This document shows positions 34,701-46,982 of a stretch of DNA of 64,000 nucleotides, piece by piece. The DNA comes from Cichorium intybus (Eukaryota > Streptophyta > Magnoliopsida > Asterales > Asteraceae): assembly GCA_023525715.1 (NCBI GenBank), contig CM042013.1, positions 80,186,494-80,250,493 of the forward strand, given 5' to 3'. Both the position numbers and the translations under genes were made by a program. Numbering within the stretch: the stretch's first letter is position 1; every line of letters begins with the position of its first letter. The notes under the pieces were generated by a model. The model was not told where the DNA came from. It ran no database searches and worked only from the letters and a program-made list of their open reading frames with translations.

Positions 34701-35420
34701 GCGTGGGAAACCTACTTACCGCTCATCGAGTTTTCATACAACAATAGTTATCACAAGAGCATCAAAGTTGCTCCATTTGAAGCCCTGTACGGGCGTAAGT
34801 GCAGATCTCCTCTGTGCTGGACTGAGGTGGGTGACACTCAGTTAGCCAGAGGACAAGTACCTAACAGCACTCTCACCGGTCCTGAAATCATACGAGAAAC
34901 GAGAGAAAATCATTCAAATCCGTGAACGATTGAAATAATCTCGTGACCGAAAGAAGAGTTATGCAGATAAACGATGCAAGCCCTTAGAATTCCAGGTTGG
35001 CGAACGTATGTTGCTGAAGGTCTCACCCTGGAAGGGAATGATATGCTTTAGAAAGCGTGGGAAACTAAATCCAAGGTATATCGGGCCATTCGAGATCCTT
35101 GCAAGGATCGGCCCTATAGTCTATCGACTTCGACTACCATAGGAACTTAGCAACGTGCATCCCACCTTCCATGTATCCAATCTAAAGAAGTGCCTGTCCG
35201 ATGGAACTCTCGTCATCCCACTTGACGAGATTGAATAAACGAAAATCTGCACTTCGTTGAAGAACCTGTGGAAATCATGGATAGAGAAGTCAAGAGGACG
35301 AAGCAAAGCCGCATACCAATAGTAAAGGTCCGTTGGAGCGCCAAGCGTGGACCTGAATTTACTTGGGAGCATGAGGACCAGATGAAACAGAAATACCTAC
35401 ATATTTTTCCAAACCCTTGA
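31763..35420 (+). pseudogene. Tekay-type gag-pol polyprotein, decayed
   Basis: Domains: two gag zinc knuckles (CTNCGRKGHTSRFC, about 31858; CYGCGVTVHFKREC, about 31951, with Val for the usual Gly), protease (LFDSGVERSF, 32125), reverse transcriptase (CIDYRELNKLTIKNRY, 32833; FIDD, 33128-33139), RNase H (AYCDASNQVLGYVL, 33569; TDHKSLQHILNQ, 33758), integrase zinc finger (HAGSDKMYLDLKRLYWW to CLTCAK, 34162-34266), integrase core (IISDRDSRFTSRIW, 34528) and a C-terminal chromodomain-like segment (VRWSAKRGPEFTWEHEDQ, ending at TGA 35420), which marks chromoviruses and is thought to steer insertion into heterochromatin. Stops near 33050, 33337, 33622, 33984, 34326, 34925, 35141 and 35236, and a frame change near 33420, make it inactive. 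Confidence 0.9.
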
Positions 35421-35474
35421 GAATCTACTCAAGTGCTAAATTTCGGGACGAAATTCTTTCTCATGGGTAGATGA

Positions 35475-37722
35475 TGTGACAACTGTCAATTTGGTCAACA
35501 AACGTCAACCTAGGTCAACCGAAGCATACGTTAAGTTAATATGTGGAAATTTAATGTTTCATAACATTTACGATGTATTATTAGATATTATAATACGACG
35601 TATGCTAATTCAATTCAATTATCGAGTAAACGCTGTAAATGCAGATAATAAACTACAATAGCGTAAAATTTCGATAATCATACAAATATTATTTTGGGAA
35701 TAATAATATTCATAAAATGATGTATTCGTGAATACGAATCTGTGGACATATAGAACGTCGAAAACGGAGTTCGTATGTGAAAGTTACAACAGTAAATTCG
35801 TTGTGAACGATAAATGTACACAATGTTTAGACCAAATTACGAAACGTGGTGCCTTAAACATAAAAAATGGGATAATGAAACATATATTATGAAGCGTAAT
35901 ATTTTCTAGTATTTAATTTCATAGCCAAATATATTTTTCGGTAAAATGCTAAAAATTGCGTATTCGGAAGAATACTGCGCTTAAACGTGTATACCATCAT
36001 CTAACTAGTTACGAGTCAATCTAAATGAATGTTTACCAATATTTTCATACATAATATTTATTTATAAAATAATTTCTCCAAAAACTTATAAAAATTCTCC
36101 AAACGTTTTACGTATTTTATAAAAATACAAATTTTTATAAACTAATAGGTATAAATTACAAACGACCACTCCTACACACCCCTCTCACCCCATCGGCAGC
36201 CAAGGATCACCCAACATCACACCATGATCTTATGTCACTATTCCAAATCCTAGCCATATGGTCTAGTTGTGATTTTCTTATTAAACAATTAAAACTAAAA
36301 ATCTTTCAAAATCTAATATAAAGAACTTAGACCTTCTCATTTGACTAGCCAATCCTCTCCATACTCTCTCTTTCTCTCTAACTTTGGGCCCACCACCACC
36401 ACATACATCCACCGGCCACACTCCACGACTACAAACAACCGCCGGCCACCACCCTCCACCACCACCACCGGCCACCATTTTCAAGAGTTTTTCAAGTCAA
36501 ATTTGGTAAGTTATGTTTACCTTGTGATTGTAAGACTTCTAATACCATTTTTATCTCTTTTACATACACTAACATTCAGGAAAATTCATTGGATCATAGC
36601 TTTTTCCAACGGTCCTCCGAGATCCAAGGCTTGACTCCTCATTTCTTCCGTTCATTTCTCTAGATCAAGCACCCAAGGTGACTTCATACCCCTTTTTTTC
36701 ATCTTTATTCAAGTTTTAGGGGGAGAATACAAGGTTTACACCGTAAAACGACTATTTACACAACTTTTTACTAGTTTTTGTGTAAAAATATTTTTAACAT
36801 GAAGTAATGCTAGATCTAAGTGTTATGAACAATATTATGTGATATGTTTAAATAAAAAAACAAATCTACAAACATAATGTGTGTAAACATACTAGATCTT
36901 CAAAGGTAAAGTCACAAAAATAAAAACTAGTATAAACTACGTTTTTGTGACCGTAAATACGACTTTTCTAGCAAAAATGGTTATAACCAAGTTAATACAC
37001 TATTTTTGTGGGAAATATCTTAAAAGATGTTATTGATGAACATCTAAACAAGTTATTTCACATATATTCATAAATATATGCTTTGTACAATGGAATATTA
37101 AAGATAAGCTATTATAGGAATAGCTTATGGACACAAGTGTTACTATGACTTTTTGAACAAGACAAAATAATTATATAAAAATATATAATTATTATACATT
37201 ATTATATTATCATGGGAAAAATGATAATGGTAAATACAAGGGCTTTTCATATTCAAATATACGTAAACGAGTTGATGTATACATTTTGTGAGATGGGTCT
37301 TCACCGTACTTATTCAAGTACACATACTAAAAGTGTTGAATTTATAACCGGAGTCTCGGTAAGAGAGCGTGATATTTATGTATAGATCTATTTGAGACTG
37401 ACAAACCCGCACCTAAGCTGTTAGCTACAGCTAGAACGGCAGGTCTGAGGTGACAAATGTCTAACATTCTGACGCCTGAAGAACGTCGCAGCAGGCTTAC
37501 ATGGTCACAACATGTTTATAGGGTGTCTCAAATGGGAAAATCAACTATATATTTTGTTTACGTAGAAATATGCATTTTTAAATGGTTTTATACTATATTA
37601 AAAACTATGTTATACATTTTTAGTCTTTGGGTTTTTTAAGACTTAAACACTTTTATAAGAAAATATTAAATTTTCTTGGATTACAATATTATCTTTTACA
37701 ATGAAATAGATTTTTCTCATAT
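35475..37722 (+). repeat. 3' LTR of Tekay-type element, end missing
   Basis: It starts TGTGACAACTG just after a degenerate polypurine region (CATGGGTAGATGA). It matches the complement of 10351-12866 until about 37722 and then diverges; the expected GGGGTGTGACA terminus is not found. Confidence 0.82.
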
Positions 37723-38954
37723 AACATCAAATACTGTAATATCAGATACTGGTGATACATGCATACTGTAACATCAAATACTGTAATATCATATATTTTT
37801 CATCGAGCACCTTACGTGTGCCCAACCGTCCAAGACTGGATATAGATTTGTTGTTTTTAGATAGCTTCCCAACAAGCATAATTAGGACCAATTGATTATT
37901 TACATCTGCCATTCAGATATACTATGTCTCTGGTGTGATGATACCTAAGCAAATGAATTTTCGTTAGGTGGCAAGCTTTAGGAACGACAACAATAGGTCT
38001 TTAAGTCGGATCCAATGCTATTTCACTTTTAATGTACGAAAAATCGGATAGACTGAGCGATTGGTATGGGCCTCGTGTATGTCTTTAATCGAAATTGAAA
38101 ATTCCAACCTCAAAATCAACAATGGTGACTATGCATTTTGTTCGATTATGCCCTAATAGCTGAAAGTTCATTGGGTTTTGCTTGTGCAGTTTACACTCAT
38201 TGGAGATGAATGGTAATTTTGAGCTCAGCTACAAAAGGATAATCATTTGTGCTAAAGCCTCGTTGTTTGCGGTGGCGAGGGTGAGTGTATACCAAAATTA
38301 ACACGCATGCTTTTGTCAATCTTTAGTCGAAATCAACACATCTGATTTTTGTATTTTTGTTGAGTGCGTATCGGATAGTGAATGTTTTGAGAAGCTGAAG
38401 TTTTGAATCTCGTGAGGCAAAGCGATGGCTATTTGCTCGAGGTCCTATGGATGACACCAAATGATGTGAAATCGGATCTGGTTATTGAGTCTGAGGTCGG
38501 ATCTAGATCTAGAGCTGGAGCATGATGACTACATGAAGGTTCCTGCCTTGAATCCTAGCCACAATCACATAAGACAATTGGTAGAACCGCTCCAAGGCTT
38601 GTGCCCCGAGAGTAGGCTCCAAAAATTAAGTCGTATATGTATAAGATATGAGATGGCTTCTCCTGGTCGGAGAGAACCGCCATATTGAAAGGTGTATGTG
38701 TGTAGAGAGTAGAGAGTAGAGTGGAGAATGGAAATTGGAGTCTCAGATCTGCAGAAAGTGGGAATGTTCACCATGAAGGAGAAACGATAGAAGGGACAGT
38801 TAGGTAAGGCCTTAGGGCTACCCATTTCAAGCCTAGCTAGCTGGAGGCAGTATTGCCAAACCAAGCTGCTAAGTAGGGCTGTCATGTTGTTCGGTTAGGC
38901 AACATTGTCAAGTAATGCGGTCGGATGGAATGTTATACTATGTGGCCATGTAAT
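37723..38954. other. Low-copy-looking spacer with a possible gene 5' end
   Basis: It matches no other part of the window. An imperfect duplication of about 50 bp (ATACTG...ATATCA with ACATCAAATACTGTAATATC) lies at 37725-37795, and a TAGAGAG repeat at 38703-38720. Degenerate repeats with GCTGCTAAG and CAAGTAATGCGG lie at 38850-38950 and resemble the sequence resuming at 57708 after copy C. Otherwise nothing beyond the minus-strand candidate below. Confidence 0.5.
38553..38684 (-). other. Candidate first exon of an unidentified or broken gene
   Basis: On minus, a CT-rich leader (CTCCACTCTACTCTCTACTC region, 38700-38725) precedes AATATGGCGG, a good plant start context, at 38684. The product begins MAVLSDQEKPSHILYIYDL and remains open for about 43 codons. 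No splice donor is obvious and I do not recognise the protein. It could be an eroded gene end or chance. Confidence 0.25.
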
Positions 38955-39484
38955 TATTGGATTAGGTGTTTAAGCCATGACTAATAATTTGTATTTACCT
39001 AATTATTAGAAGCAAAGTCTATTTGGGTTGCCCTCATAGCTACAGGTTTGGCAGAAATTCCAGGAGATAGGAAGATTGATTTATTATATGATAATTAGGA
39101 TAAATACTTTTTGAATTAATAGATAAAGGTTTATCTTATTTGAATTTAAAAAGGTTTATCTCTAAAGGCTTATCTGATTATCTGCTGGAGCCTATAAATA
39201 GGGACCATGTTAACCCCATTATTCACGCCATATACTATCCTCCCTCTCTGGATTTCGTGACCTACTTCCTATCTCCCGGGGTGTGATCTCATTTGATGCA
39301 GGACACTTGTGCTGCTCAGCTTCAGGATTAAACCTAAAGGTTGGTTTTTCTGATTTATTTCTTTAGTAATTTTTTTGTTGGCCTTTAGGAATTATCTATA
39401 TGTTTAAGGTTAGAAAACATAGATCCAATCTAGGTTGCATGTGAACTTAGGGTTTTAGTTCATAGATTTGCATAAAACCTTTCA
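38955..39484 (+). repeat. 5' LTR of copy C (530 bp, internal deletion)
   Basis: Compared with the 3' LTR it lacks about 247 bp; the break lies at ATGAT (about 39088-39092), which also borders the missing segment in the 3' LTR. TATA box TATAAATA at 39193-39200. It ends CTTTCA. Confidence 0.9.
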
Positions 39485-39485
39485 G

Positions 39486-39497
39486 TGGTATCAGAGC
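39486..39497 (+). promoter_or_regulatory. Primer binding site of copy C (initiator tRNA-Met)
   Basis: TGGTATCAGAGC, one base after the LTR end. Confidence 0.92.
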
Positions 39498-40236
39498 TAT
39501 TGGTTGTTTTCTTATTGAATTGTTGTAAATGTTTTTCCTAAAATTTAGGGTTTATAGCTTCTAAACCCTAAATGATGGCCAATCGTTTCTAGGGTTAGGG
39601 TTTTTGAAACCCAAGCCTCTCCCCTTATAAATTTCGATTTTTTATATAGGGTTTTAGAATGTTTTTCTATTTTTTGGGTAATTGTGATTATTTAATAAAT
39701 GAATAACCTTAAACCCCTTATGTGCTAATTTTCAAAATTTAGAGGGTTTAAGATAGGATTAAATTAATTTGATTAATTTGTGATGCCTATCTAGATTTAA
39801 TTAATTTAATTAATTGTTTAATTAAAAGATAAAATTAACTCATTTAAGGTTTAAATTTTATTTTTTAAATTAATAGTTAATTTCGAAAAATTAAAAGGAT
39901 AAATCAAGAATATTTTAAAAGGTTTAAAGTACGTCTTATATATATTATAATTAAAAGTTAATATTATATGTATAAGATAATTGGTTAGTCAAATCAATAG
40001 TAGGCCTCATTCACGAAGCTAGTCTATAAGGAGGGTATAAGGAGACTACCTATAAAATGGTGGTCTAATGGGTGTCCTCTCACCCACCACTCTCTTGATA
40101 AGTGGAGGGTCGTTAGCCGAACAGGTTTGATAGGACCGCTGAATCTCATTAAAAGTATAATGTTATTAATCAAAGTACTAGAACAGTTATATAAAATCTC
40201 AAATCTAGTTACTTTAGGAAAAATGTGAAATAGATG

Positions 40237-40400
40237 CTAATCCATGAAATTGCACATTACACTTTATGAGACATTAGTGGAGTGTGTGTGGTTTACCGGC
40301 ACACTAATAGGGGCTCATAAAGAGTGGTAATGGGTTTCTCATGATTTTCATTGTTGATGGAGCATGTGTGGTTAACCGACACATCAATTAGAGATGATAA
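40237..40400 (+). other. Pair of recurrent hairpins in copy C leader
   Basis: Hairpin I: CTTTATGAG (40262-40270) with CTCATAAAG (40314-40322) and ATTAGTG (40273-40279) with CACTAAT (40302-40308), core 40284-40304. Hairpin II: TTGATG (40354-40359) with CATCAA (40382-40387), core ATGTGTGGTTAACCGACACA (40364-40383). Confidence 0.75.
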
Positions 40401-40717
40401 ATGACATTGAGGTTACCGAGCATATTTTCATGGTTATTTACATCTTGTTTGTGATCCTCAGCATTCCAATCACAAATAGAAGAGCATATCCAAGATTAAA
40501 CATGCCATTGAACAGTTCAATGAATCTCACAGATTTAGGAATTTCATAAGACAGAAATTGATAAATGTTTATCTACCTTAATGACCATTATGTTGTGATT
40601 ACGACATCCTTCTTCACACCATAGTTGGGGTATTTTGGATCCTAGCCTTGTTAAATAATATATTGGGCAATTGTTTAAGAAGGATTAGAATTAGACTAGT
40701 AAATTCAAATTTTATAG

Positions 40718-41365
40718 ATGTCTGAAGATAGTGTCAATTCTCATCCTTCTCCTCCTTCACCTATGGTAAGGCTGACTGGCCTAAACTATATGGTATGGCT
40801 TCACAAATAGAGAATGGTTCTTACTTTTGCTCGCATACCATATCTGATTGAGTGCCCACTCCTTGTTCTACCAAAGCATAGCATCACACAGTAGCTTGTG
40901 ATGAGCATGACCCCTTGATTATTGAGTCAAAGGAAGTTCGTTGCCTCATGCTATTGATCATTGACCCCGGGTTCTGTAGGGATTTAGAATTCCTGGGTCA
41001 GATGAGTTAGCACAGCTGGTTGAAGAAAGGTTCCGAGAACCGGTTGAAAAGGAACGAACTAGGATCTTCAAAGAGTTTGAAGTGTGCGAGCTAGAAGGAA
41101 GTAGCACCAGTTTGCATGTTCTCGAGATTGAGGGATACATAGGCGAACTATATAAAATTGGTCACCCCTTTTGATCGGGAGTTAAGCATTAGCTCGACTC
41201 GCTGATCTGTTCATCCAGATGTACAAAAAGGGAAACCAGGGTAAGATTATCATGGGAATGCATTCAATGTTGACTCTGTATGAGTCGTTCATGGAGAAGC
41301 ATAGTTCCATTGATTCGGCTGCTTTGGGATTGAGTCCAGTAATAAGGCACATCAAGAAATGATAC
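40718..41365 (+). pseudogene. Copia-type gag relic of copy C
   Basis: ATG at 40718 opens MSEDSVNSHPSPPSP, then LTGLNYMVWLHK and a stop. After frame changes the piece from about 41000 reads ELVERFREPVEKERTRIFKE, then SLHVLEIEGYIGELYKIGHP, the shape of the copia gag core (VLKMKGYI-type helix, then GHP). The frame is lost again near 41175 and no zinc knuckle follows. Family role: particle formation. It is homologous to the relic in copy B, which has different stops, so both decayed independently. Confidence 0.6.
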
Positions 41366-43016
41366 AGATCGTCTGGACCGGTTCTTCAATGTCTCAAACT
41401 GGGAATCCTTAAGGTGGTACACAGTCACAGAAAGATTGGAAAAATGCTCCGAAGCCGAACGGTTTGGCAACTCGGGAATATCTTAAAACTCAGAACTCCT
41501 TATCCTTAATTCCTTGATATAGGATGTGTTTCTCACATTTGCTTTGTATGCATGGACTTTGTAGGATGCAGGATGTGTTGCATAGGAGCATATTCGGATT
41601 GGATTTGAAGCTCATGCAGTTTTGGAGTTTAGTTTCATATTATGATCTTGTTATTAGCTTATTAGATGCGTGCGACATTGTCTGTCATATAGTACATTGT
41701 TCAAGGATATTTTGTTTTTATAAAATGTTGACTTTCTTTTAATACATGTTTTTTTAAATTATCCTTGAAATGTTGTATGAGTATGTTAATTGCATGAATG
41801 GCAATAACATGAATGTTGATACATCCAAAGTGTTTGGATTCATGAATCGTGTCTTCTATGATTGTTAAAGTAAATTTTATTTGGAGCAATTCAACCAAAG
41901 GTCCGGTTGGACAGGACTTTGGAATCATTTGACTTAGAGTCACATGATGAATTGAGTTCTTAATAAAATCATTTGTGGCAAGAAATGAATCACCCAAAGA
42001 TCCAGTAGATAAGATTTTGGAATCAGTTGACTTAGAGTCAGGTGATGATTGCATATCTTAAACAAAATTAACAAAGTCATAAATTTATATAGAGATGTAA
42101 ATGAAATTAAAATTATGAGCAATGGACACACTAGTTACTATGTATTGCTCGACTCTTTGAATGGAACACAATTAGTTATACTTCATAATATTTGCCAATT
42201 AGTTTGACAAATATGGCTTCGCTTATCAAAATAAGCGATTGATTGAAACCTTGAACTGTTCAAGGACTTCAAAGGAAGTATAAGATCAACAGAACCTGAA
42301 TGACAACATAAAATCAGAAAACGTTTCATAGTTTATCCTCTTCCAAGAACATTAATGGTTATAATGTGTCTTAGGGAAGATGATGGAGCATTGGTCGAAA
42401 TAGTTCGATCCTCGATGTATAATATACACTTCCAATTAGTTTTTCAATGAATTGAATATCCAATCAGTCAGACCATAGAAACCATATTCTGACCACATCT
42501 TAGACTAAGTAGGTTATGCAGACACTGTCTGAAATGTAAAGCTGGGATCGTCCCACTTGTACATAGAAAGTCCAGGGTCATGTAGCATTCGTCCGAACCT
42601 CATGACTAGCCTGAACCTGATCAGCAATGTCACTTTCATTGGCCATCCCGCTGTACCTATGAAAGAAGAGTCCTTTTGGAAAGGACTCATATTCTTAGGG
42701 AACAGTGGGATTAAGAATAATCCTGAATGAGTTCAAGGATTAGCCAAAGTGAAAGAACCTCTAGTCATCACTTGGGCTTGACCAGGAATTAGATTCCTGT
42801 TAAACCTGACATACTCTTCTATTGACCAGTAGTATTGGTCACCGTCATAAGGTGTTATGATCTAGGTTATATACCGATTAGTGGTAAAACACTAAAGTTG
42901 GTACGGACAAGCAATCCGACTACTTGGAAGCATTGGTGAGCCCGGTTGCTGCCAAATAAGAGAACCTTAGGGTGAGACACAGTCTATGTGAAAATTTGAT
43001 TGATTTTACACCAAGT

Positions 43017-43021
43017 CTAAT
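43017..43021 (+). repeat. Target site duplication CTAAT (left)
   Basis: CTAAT directly precedes the Athila-type LTR; the partner is at 54588-54592. Copy A shows the uninterrupted site near 1050-1065 (GGTCTAAAAACCAGTGGGAG). Confidence 0.93.
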
Positions 43022-44140
43022 TGACAATGCCTAGTAATATTACACATTTTAGTCGTTGTTGAGCCCTATTCTTAGTGAAATTATATCATATATATCGCGG
43101 TATTCACACTTTTCGTGCCAGTACTTGTTTGGAAGAAAATAATGAAAACAGGGACCAAAAGCGTGTAAATTGGAGGAAGTTTGAAGAAGAAGGCAAAATC
43201 AGGAAAATACGTACACGCGCCGCGGAAATAAAGAAGGCGGGACGCGGATCTAAGGCGGTGGAACAAATTCAAATGCCGATAAAACGGGAGAAGATTAGTA
43301 CGCACGCCGCAGAAACCATAAATGCGCGGCGCGGCTGCGGGAATTTTGCAACTATAAATGGAGGCTTTTTCAGCCGAAAACCCGAGCAAAACCCTGATGA
43401 AAAATCAACCCCAAGGCTCTTGACTCCGAGATTAAGCTTCTGCAACTTCATATTTGGTATTTCTATGTTTTAGAATTTATTTTCATTTAGCTATATAGTT
43501 AGAATTCAGTAGCTAGTATCTTTGGGAGTGACAACCACTGATATTAGGCTTTAGTTTATGTTTTTGAATCGTTTGGTTACTGTTTGTACTCGTGGATCTG
43601 AGTTTGGTTTATGATAATCATTCAGTTACAAGTAATTGTGGTTTTTCAGTATTTTTATGCTTGATATTGGATAGTGCTTGTTGTTTGGTGTTTGGATGTT
43701 TGTATGACCTTGTTTGGACTAAATTCCATTGCTGATTTCAGTAGCGAACTAGGGTTAGCCTTGTGGGTTGAACTTTAGCCAGTGAGTGTTCAGTTGGACC
43801 TTAGTTATTGGTTTAGTTTATGCCTTGGTTTATGTTTGATTATTTGCCTTTGTTTGCTTCTGAATTAGAGATGTACTTCTTATTTCAGTAAGTGACTAGG
43901 TTTGTTTGGAGTTTAGTTTAAGTTTATGTTTGGTTGGAATTGTTTCAGTTCATGTTTTCTGAGATTAGTAGTCAAAAGCTTAGGAACTAAGTCCTCTGAC
44001 TATAGCGTGACACTATAGTTGGTAATCGGTCACCTGACTTGACCACGTAACTCCTGCGGATCGACCCTGACTTCCACTGTGCTAAGTGACTGTGTTAGGT
44101 ATTTCTTATTTTTGACCGCATGACGACCGCTGCGATGTCA
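43022..44140 (+). repeat. 5' LTR of Athila-type element (1119 bp)
   Basis: TGACAATGCCTAGTAATATT to CTGCGATGTCA. TATA-like box TATAAATG at 43353-43360. It contains CGCGCCGCGG-type motifs (43214-43240, 43300-43345). Confidence 0.95.
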
Positions 44141-44142
44141 AA

Positions 44143-44160
44143 TTTTGGCGCCGTTGCCGG
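44143..44160 (+). promoter_or_regulatory. Primer binding site (tRNA-Asp)
   Basis: TTTGGCGCCGTTGCCGG, two bases after the LTR, matches the 3' end of plant tRNA-Asp as used by Athila and Tat elements. Confidence 0.88.
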
Positions 44161-44274
44161 GGAGTTGTGAGCTTAAGATTAGGCGATTAGTAGGAACTTT
44201 AGTTTCTGAATTTTTGTGAGTTTCAGTTGGTTAGTATTTTGCTTTTTGATTTTGTGGGCGTGTTGCATTAGTGC

Positions 44275-46952
44275 ATGCGTACCTGCAGGGGTGAGCAAGT
44301 ATCCCCTTTGCGTTTTGATCCTGAGATTGAGCGAACTGCGCGCAAAATCCGTGCATGTAGGCGTTCCAATATCATGAGTTTTAGCAATATCAGCAGTAGT
44401 CCAGAGCATGTTGCCTAGGAACCCTCGGGTGAGGCAACGGGGATGTCTTTTATTCCCTCGATTTCGGAGTTTTATTTCGGGAGCACGAGTGCTTCTGGTG
44501 GTGCAGTTTCAGCCCCTGTACCCATACCATCATGTACTCTGCCATCGATTCCACCAATTCCACAAGTATCACAACCATAATCCACAAACCCATTCACCTC
44601 TGCCATGTCTTGGGGAGCGCCGACCCGTGATGGCACCCCAGTTTCTAGACAGCAGACACCTACTTCACAACCATTTTCACAACCACAACCAGTATTTTTC
44701 AAACCTCAACCTACACAACCGCAACAATACCAGCAACCTCCTCAGCAACAGTACCAATATCCAGAGACCGAGGAGAGATACGATGAGGAAGATGAAGGAT
44801 GGGTTCCACCAGCACCACAACAACCGTGGAACCGAGGTCGGGGACCTCCCAGAAGAACACATCAGCATCAACAACCACCAGGTCAGCAGGGGTATAACGA
44901 TCATCACTTCTACGGTAATCCTGCTCAACCTTTATATTTTGCACAACCGAGGGGGTAATCGGTTGCATCACACTTTCAGCCACGGGAGTATGATGATTCA
45001 TTGCCCATCTATATTCCTGATGATGTAGAACACCATGTAGAAATTAGGCCTCAGCTGATAGTAATATTAACTCAATTTAAAGGATATAAAACTGATGACC
45101 CATACAATCATTTGTATGAATTCATATCTATCGCGAATGCTAATACTCCTAGAAATACCAATAGGGATACTTTTAGATTAAGATTATTTCCTTTCACATT
45201 AAAGGATAAGGCCAAATATTGGTTTACCTCTCTTCCGTCTAATAGTATCACTAGTTGGGACCAACTCAAAGTGAAATTTTTACAAGAGTTCTATCCAGTT
45301 AGTAAAACCACAAAAGTCAGACGTGCAATTCAAAACTTTCAGCAGCAGCCAGGAGAGGCTTTCCATGAAGCATTTATTCGATTAAAGGAGTTATTGCGAT
45401 CCTGCCCGCACCCGAGGAGTTATTGTTCTTTGAAGGAGTCAGCGAGAAACATCAAGCAATGATAAATGCCTCGTCAAGTGGGACATCTATATGGCAAGAG
45501 CCAGAAGACGCTTGGAGATTACTGGAGTAGTTGAGCTTAGGATCGAAGGTTAGTGGAACCATGAAAGATAATACAGTCTATGTAGCGAACATTGAAGTGG
45601 AAAGTAAATGGAAGACAGAAATTCAGAAAGAGCTAAGTGCTGTGAGTAAGAAGTTTAATCAAATGCTCGCGAGGTTTTAGCAAGAGAAGGGAGCATATGT
45701 GTTGCATGGGCAAGTTATATGTAATACATGTGGGGGTATAGGACATAATCATAATGAGTGCTCGATGACTCAAGAGGAGATTAGTCAAGTGCATGGGTAT
45801 GGTCGATTTCATAACACACCAAGACCATTCAGAAACAATCAACAACGGGAAGTAAGGCAACAACCAATGAAGCAGCAGCAGTTGCAACCTTCACCTCCAG
45901 CGGGAGGTTCAAACATTGGTATACAGGAAATCTTTGGGTTGTTAGTCAAGCTTCAGGAAGTGGATAATTCTAATTCAGAAGCAATTATGAAGTTAGGAGA
46001 ATTGATTATTAAAATGGAAGAAGATAGAGCACAGAAAAAGGCACAGGCATTAAAAGTGCAAGTTAATGAGGTGATTACGCTTAGGAGTGGGAAGAAAGTG
46101 GATAACAAGGTCACAGCTCCACCAGTAGACGAGGATAGCGATGTAGAAATAATCTTTGATGAGAAAGAAGAACTGGAGAAGAAGGGTAAGGAGGAACAAG
46201 CAAAGAAGAAGAAGCAAACGAGTATATGGGAGAAAGGAGAATCAAGTGGGACAGTTCCTTTTCCTACAGCTTTGGAAAAGCCGGAGAAAAGACCATATGG
46301 GAAAAAGGGACCGCAGGCAGAAGATATGTGGGAACTGTTTAGTCAGATTAAGGTTAATATTCCATTAGTTAAACTTATTAAGGAAGTTCCTGCATACGCC
46401 AAGTTTCTCAAAGATATGTGCATACATAAGAAACATATCTTGTCCCATTTGCCTAAAATGATCAGCTTACCTGAGAATGTAAGTTCTATTTTAATGGACG
46501 CGCTTCCTCCCAAGATGAAGGATCCTGGAGTTCCTCTCATCTCCGTAGATCTAGGTGATGTGCACATTAAAAGGGCTTTGTTAGATTTAGGTGCAAGTGT
46601 GAACATATTACCTGGACAGTTGTTTGATAAGCAAGAGTTTGGCACCATGAGATCTACCGACGTAATTTTGCAACTGGCTGATAAGTCTACAAAGATCCCT
46701 AGGGGAATGCTAGTTGATGTTATCATCAAGGTAGGAGAATTTTATTACCTAGCAGATTTTCTAGTTCTGGACACTCGTCAGGCGACCAATGGAGAACAAC
46801 CCACGATCATCTTAGGGCGACCATTCTTAGCCACTGCTAACGCAAATATCGATTGTCGCACTAGAGAAATGGGAATATCCATTAGGCATCAACAGACAAA
46901 GATCAACATTTTCAATGCCAATGCCAAGGGAACTAGCATGGAAGAAGAATAG
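44275..46952 (+). pseudogene. Athila-type gag and protease, decayed
   Basis: From ATG 44275 (MRTCRGEQV; then FDPEIERTARKIRA). A Gln/Pro-rich segment (44605-44958) leads to the gag capsid domain (45001-45460, with KAKYWFTSLPSNSITSW and LKVKFLQEFYPVSKT). Frames change near 45460 and several stops follow. A zinc knuckle, CNTCGGIGHNHNEC, lies at 45723, a Lys/Glu-rich linker at 46000-46330, and the aspartic protease region (ALLDLGASVNILP, 46573, with Leu in the usual D-[ST]-G position) before the stop at 46952. Roles in the family: capsid and nucleocapsid, and polyprotein cleavage. The protease active-site change alone would be disabling. Confidence 0.85.
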
Positions 46953-46982
46953 TGCTATCAGGTAGATATCATAGATGAGCTA

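Larger units (their letters stand above)
30664..37722 (+). mobile_element. Tekay-type Ty3/gypsy element (plus strand), internally deleted
   Basis: 5' LTR part (30664-31762), then directly the gag zinc knuckles, polyprotein to 35420, PPT region and 3' LTR part (35475-37722). The second half of the 5' LTR, the primer site and most of gag are deleted; the last roughly 360 bp of the 3' LTR are missing. It entered the copia RNase H; the left target copy would be TCAGG (30659-30663), but the right one is lost. It is the same family as the minus-strand element at 7179-12866. Confidence 0.85.

Noticed and set aside
44408..45028. A long His/Asn/Leu-rich open frame on plus and several on minus over the Gln/Pro-rich gag part
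   Set aside because: Shadows of the CAA/CAG/CCA-rich gag segment in other frames.
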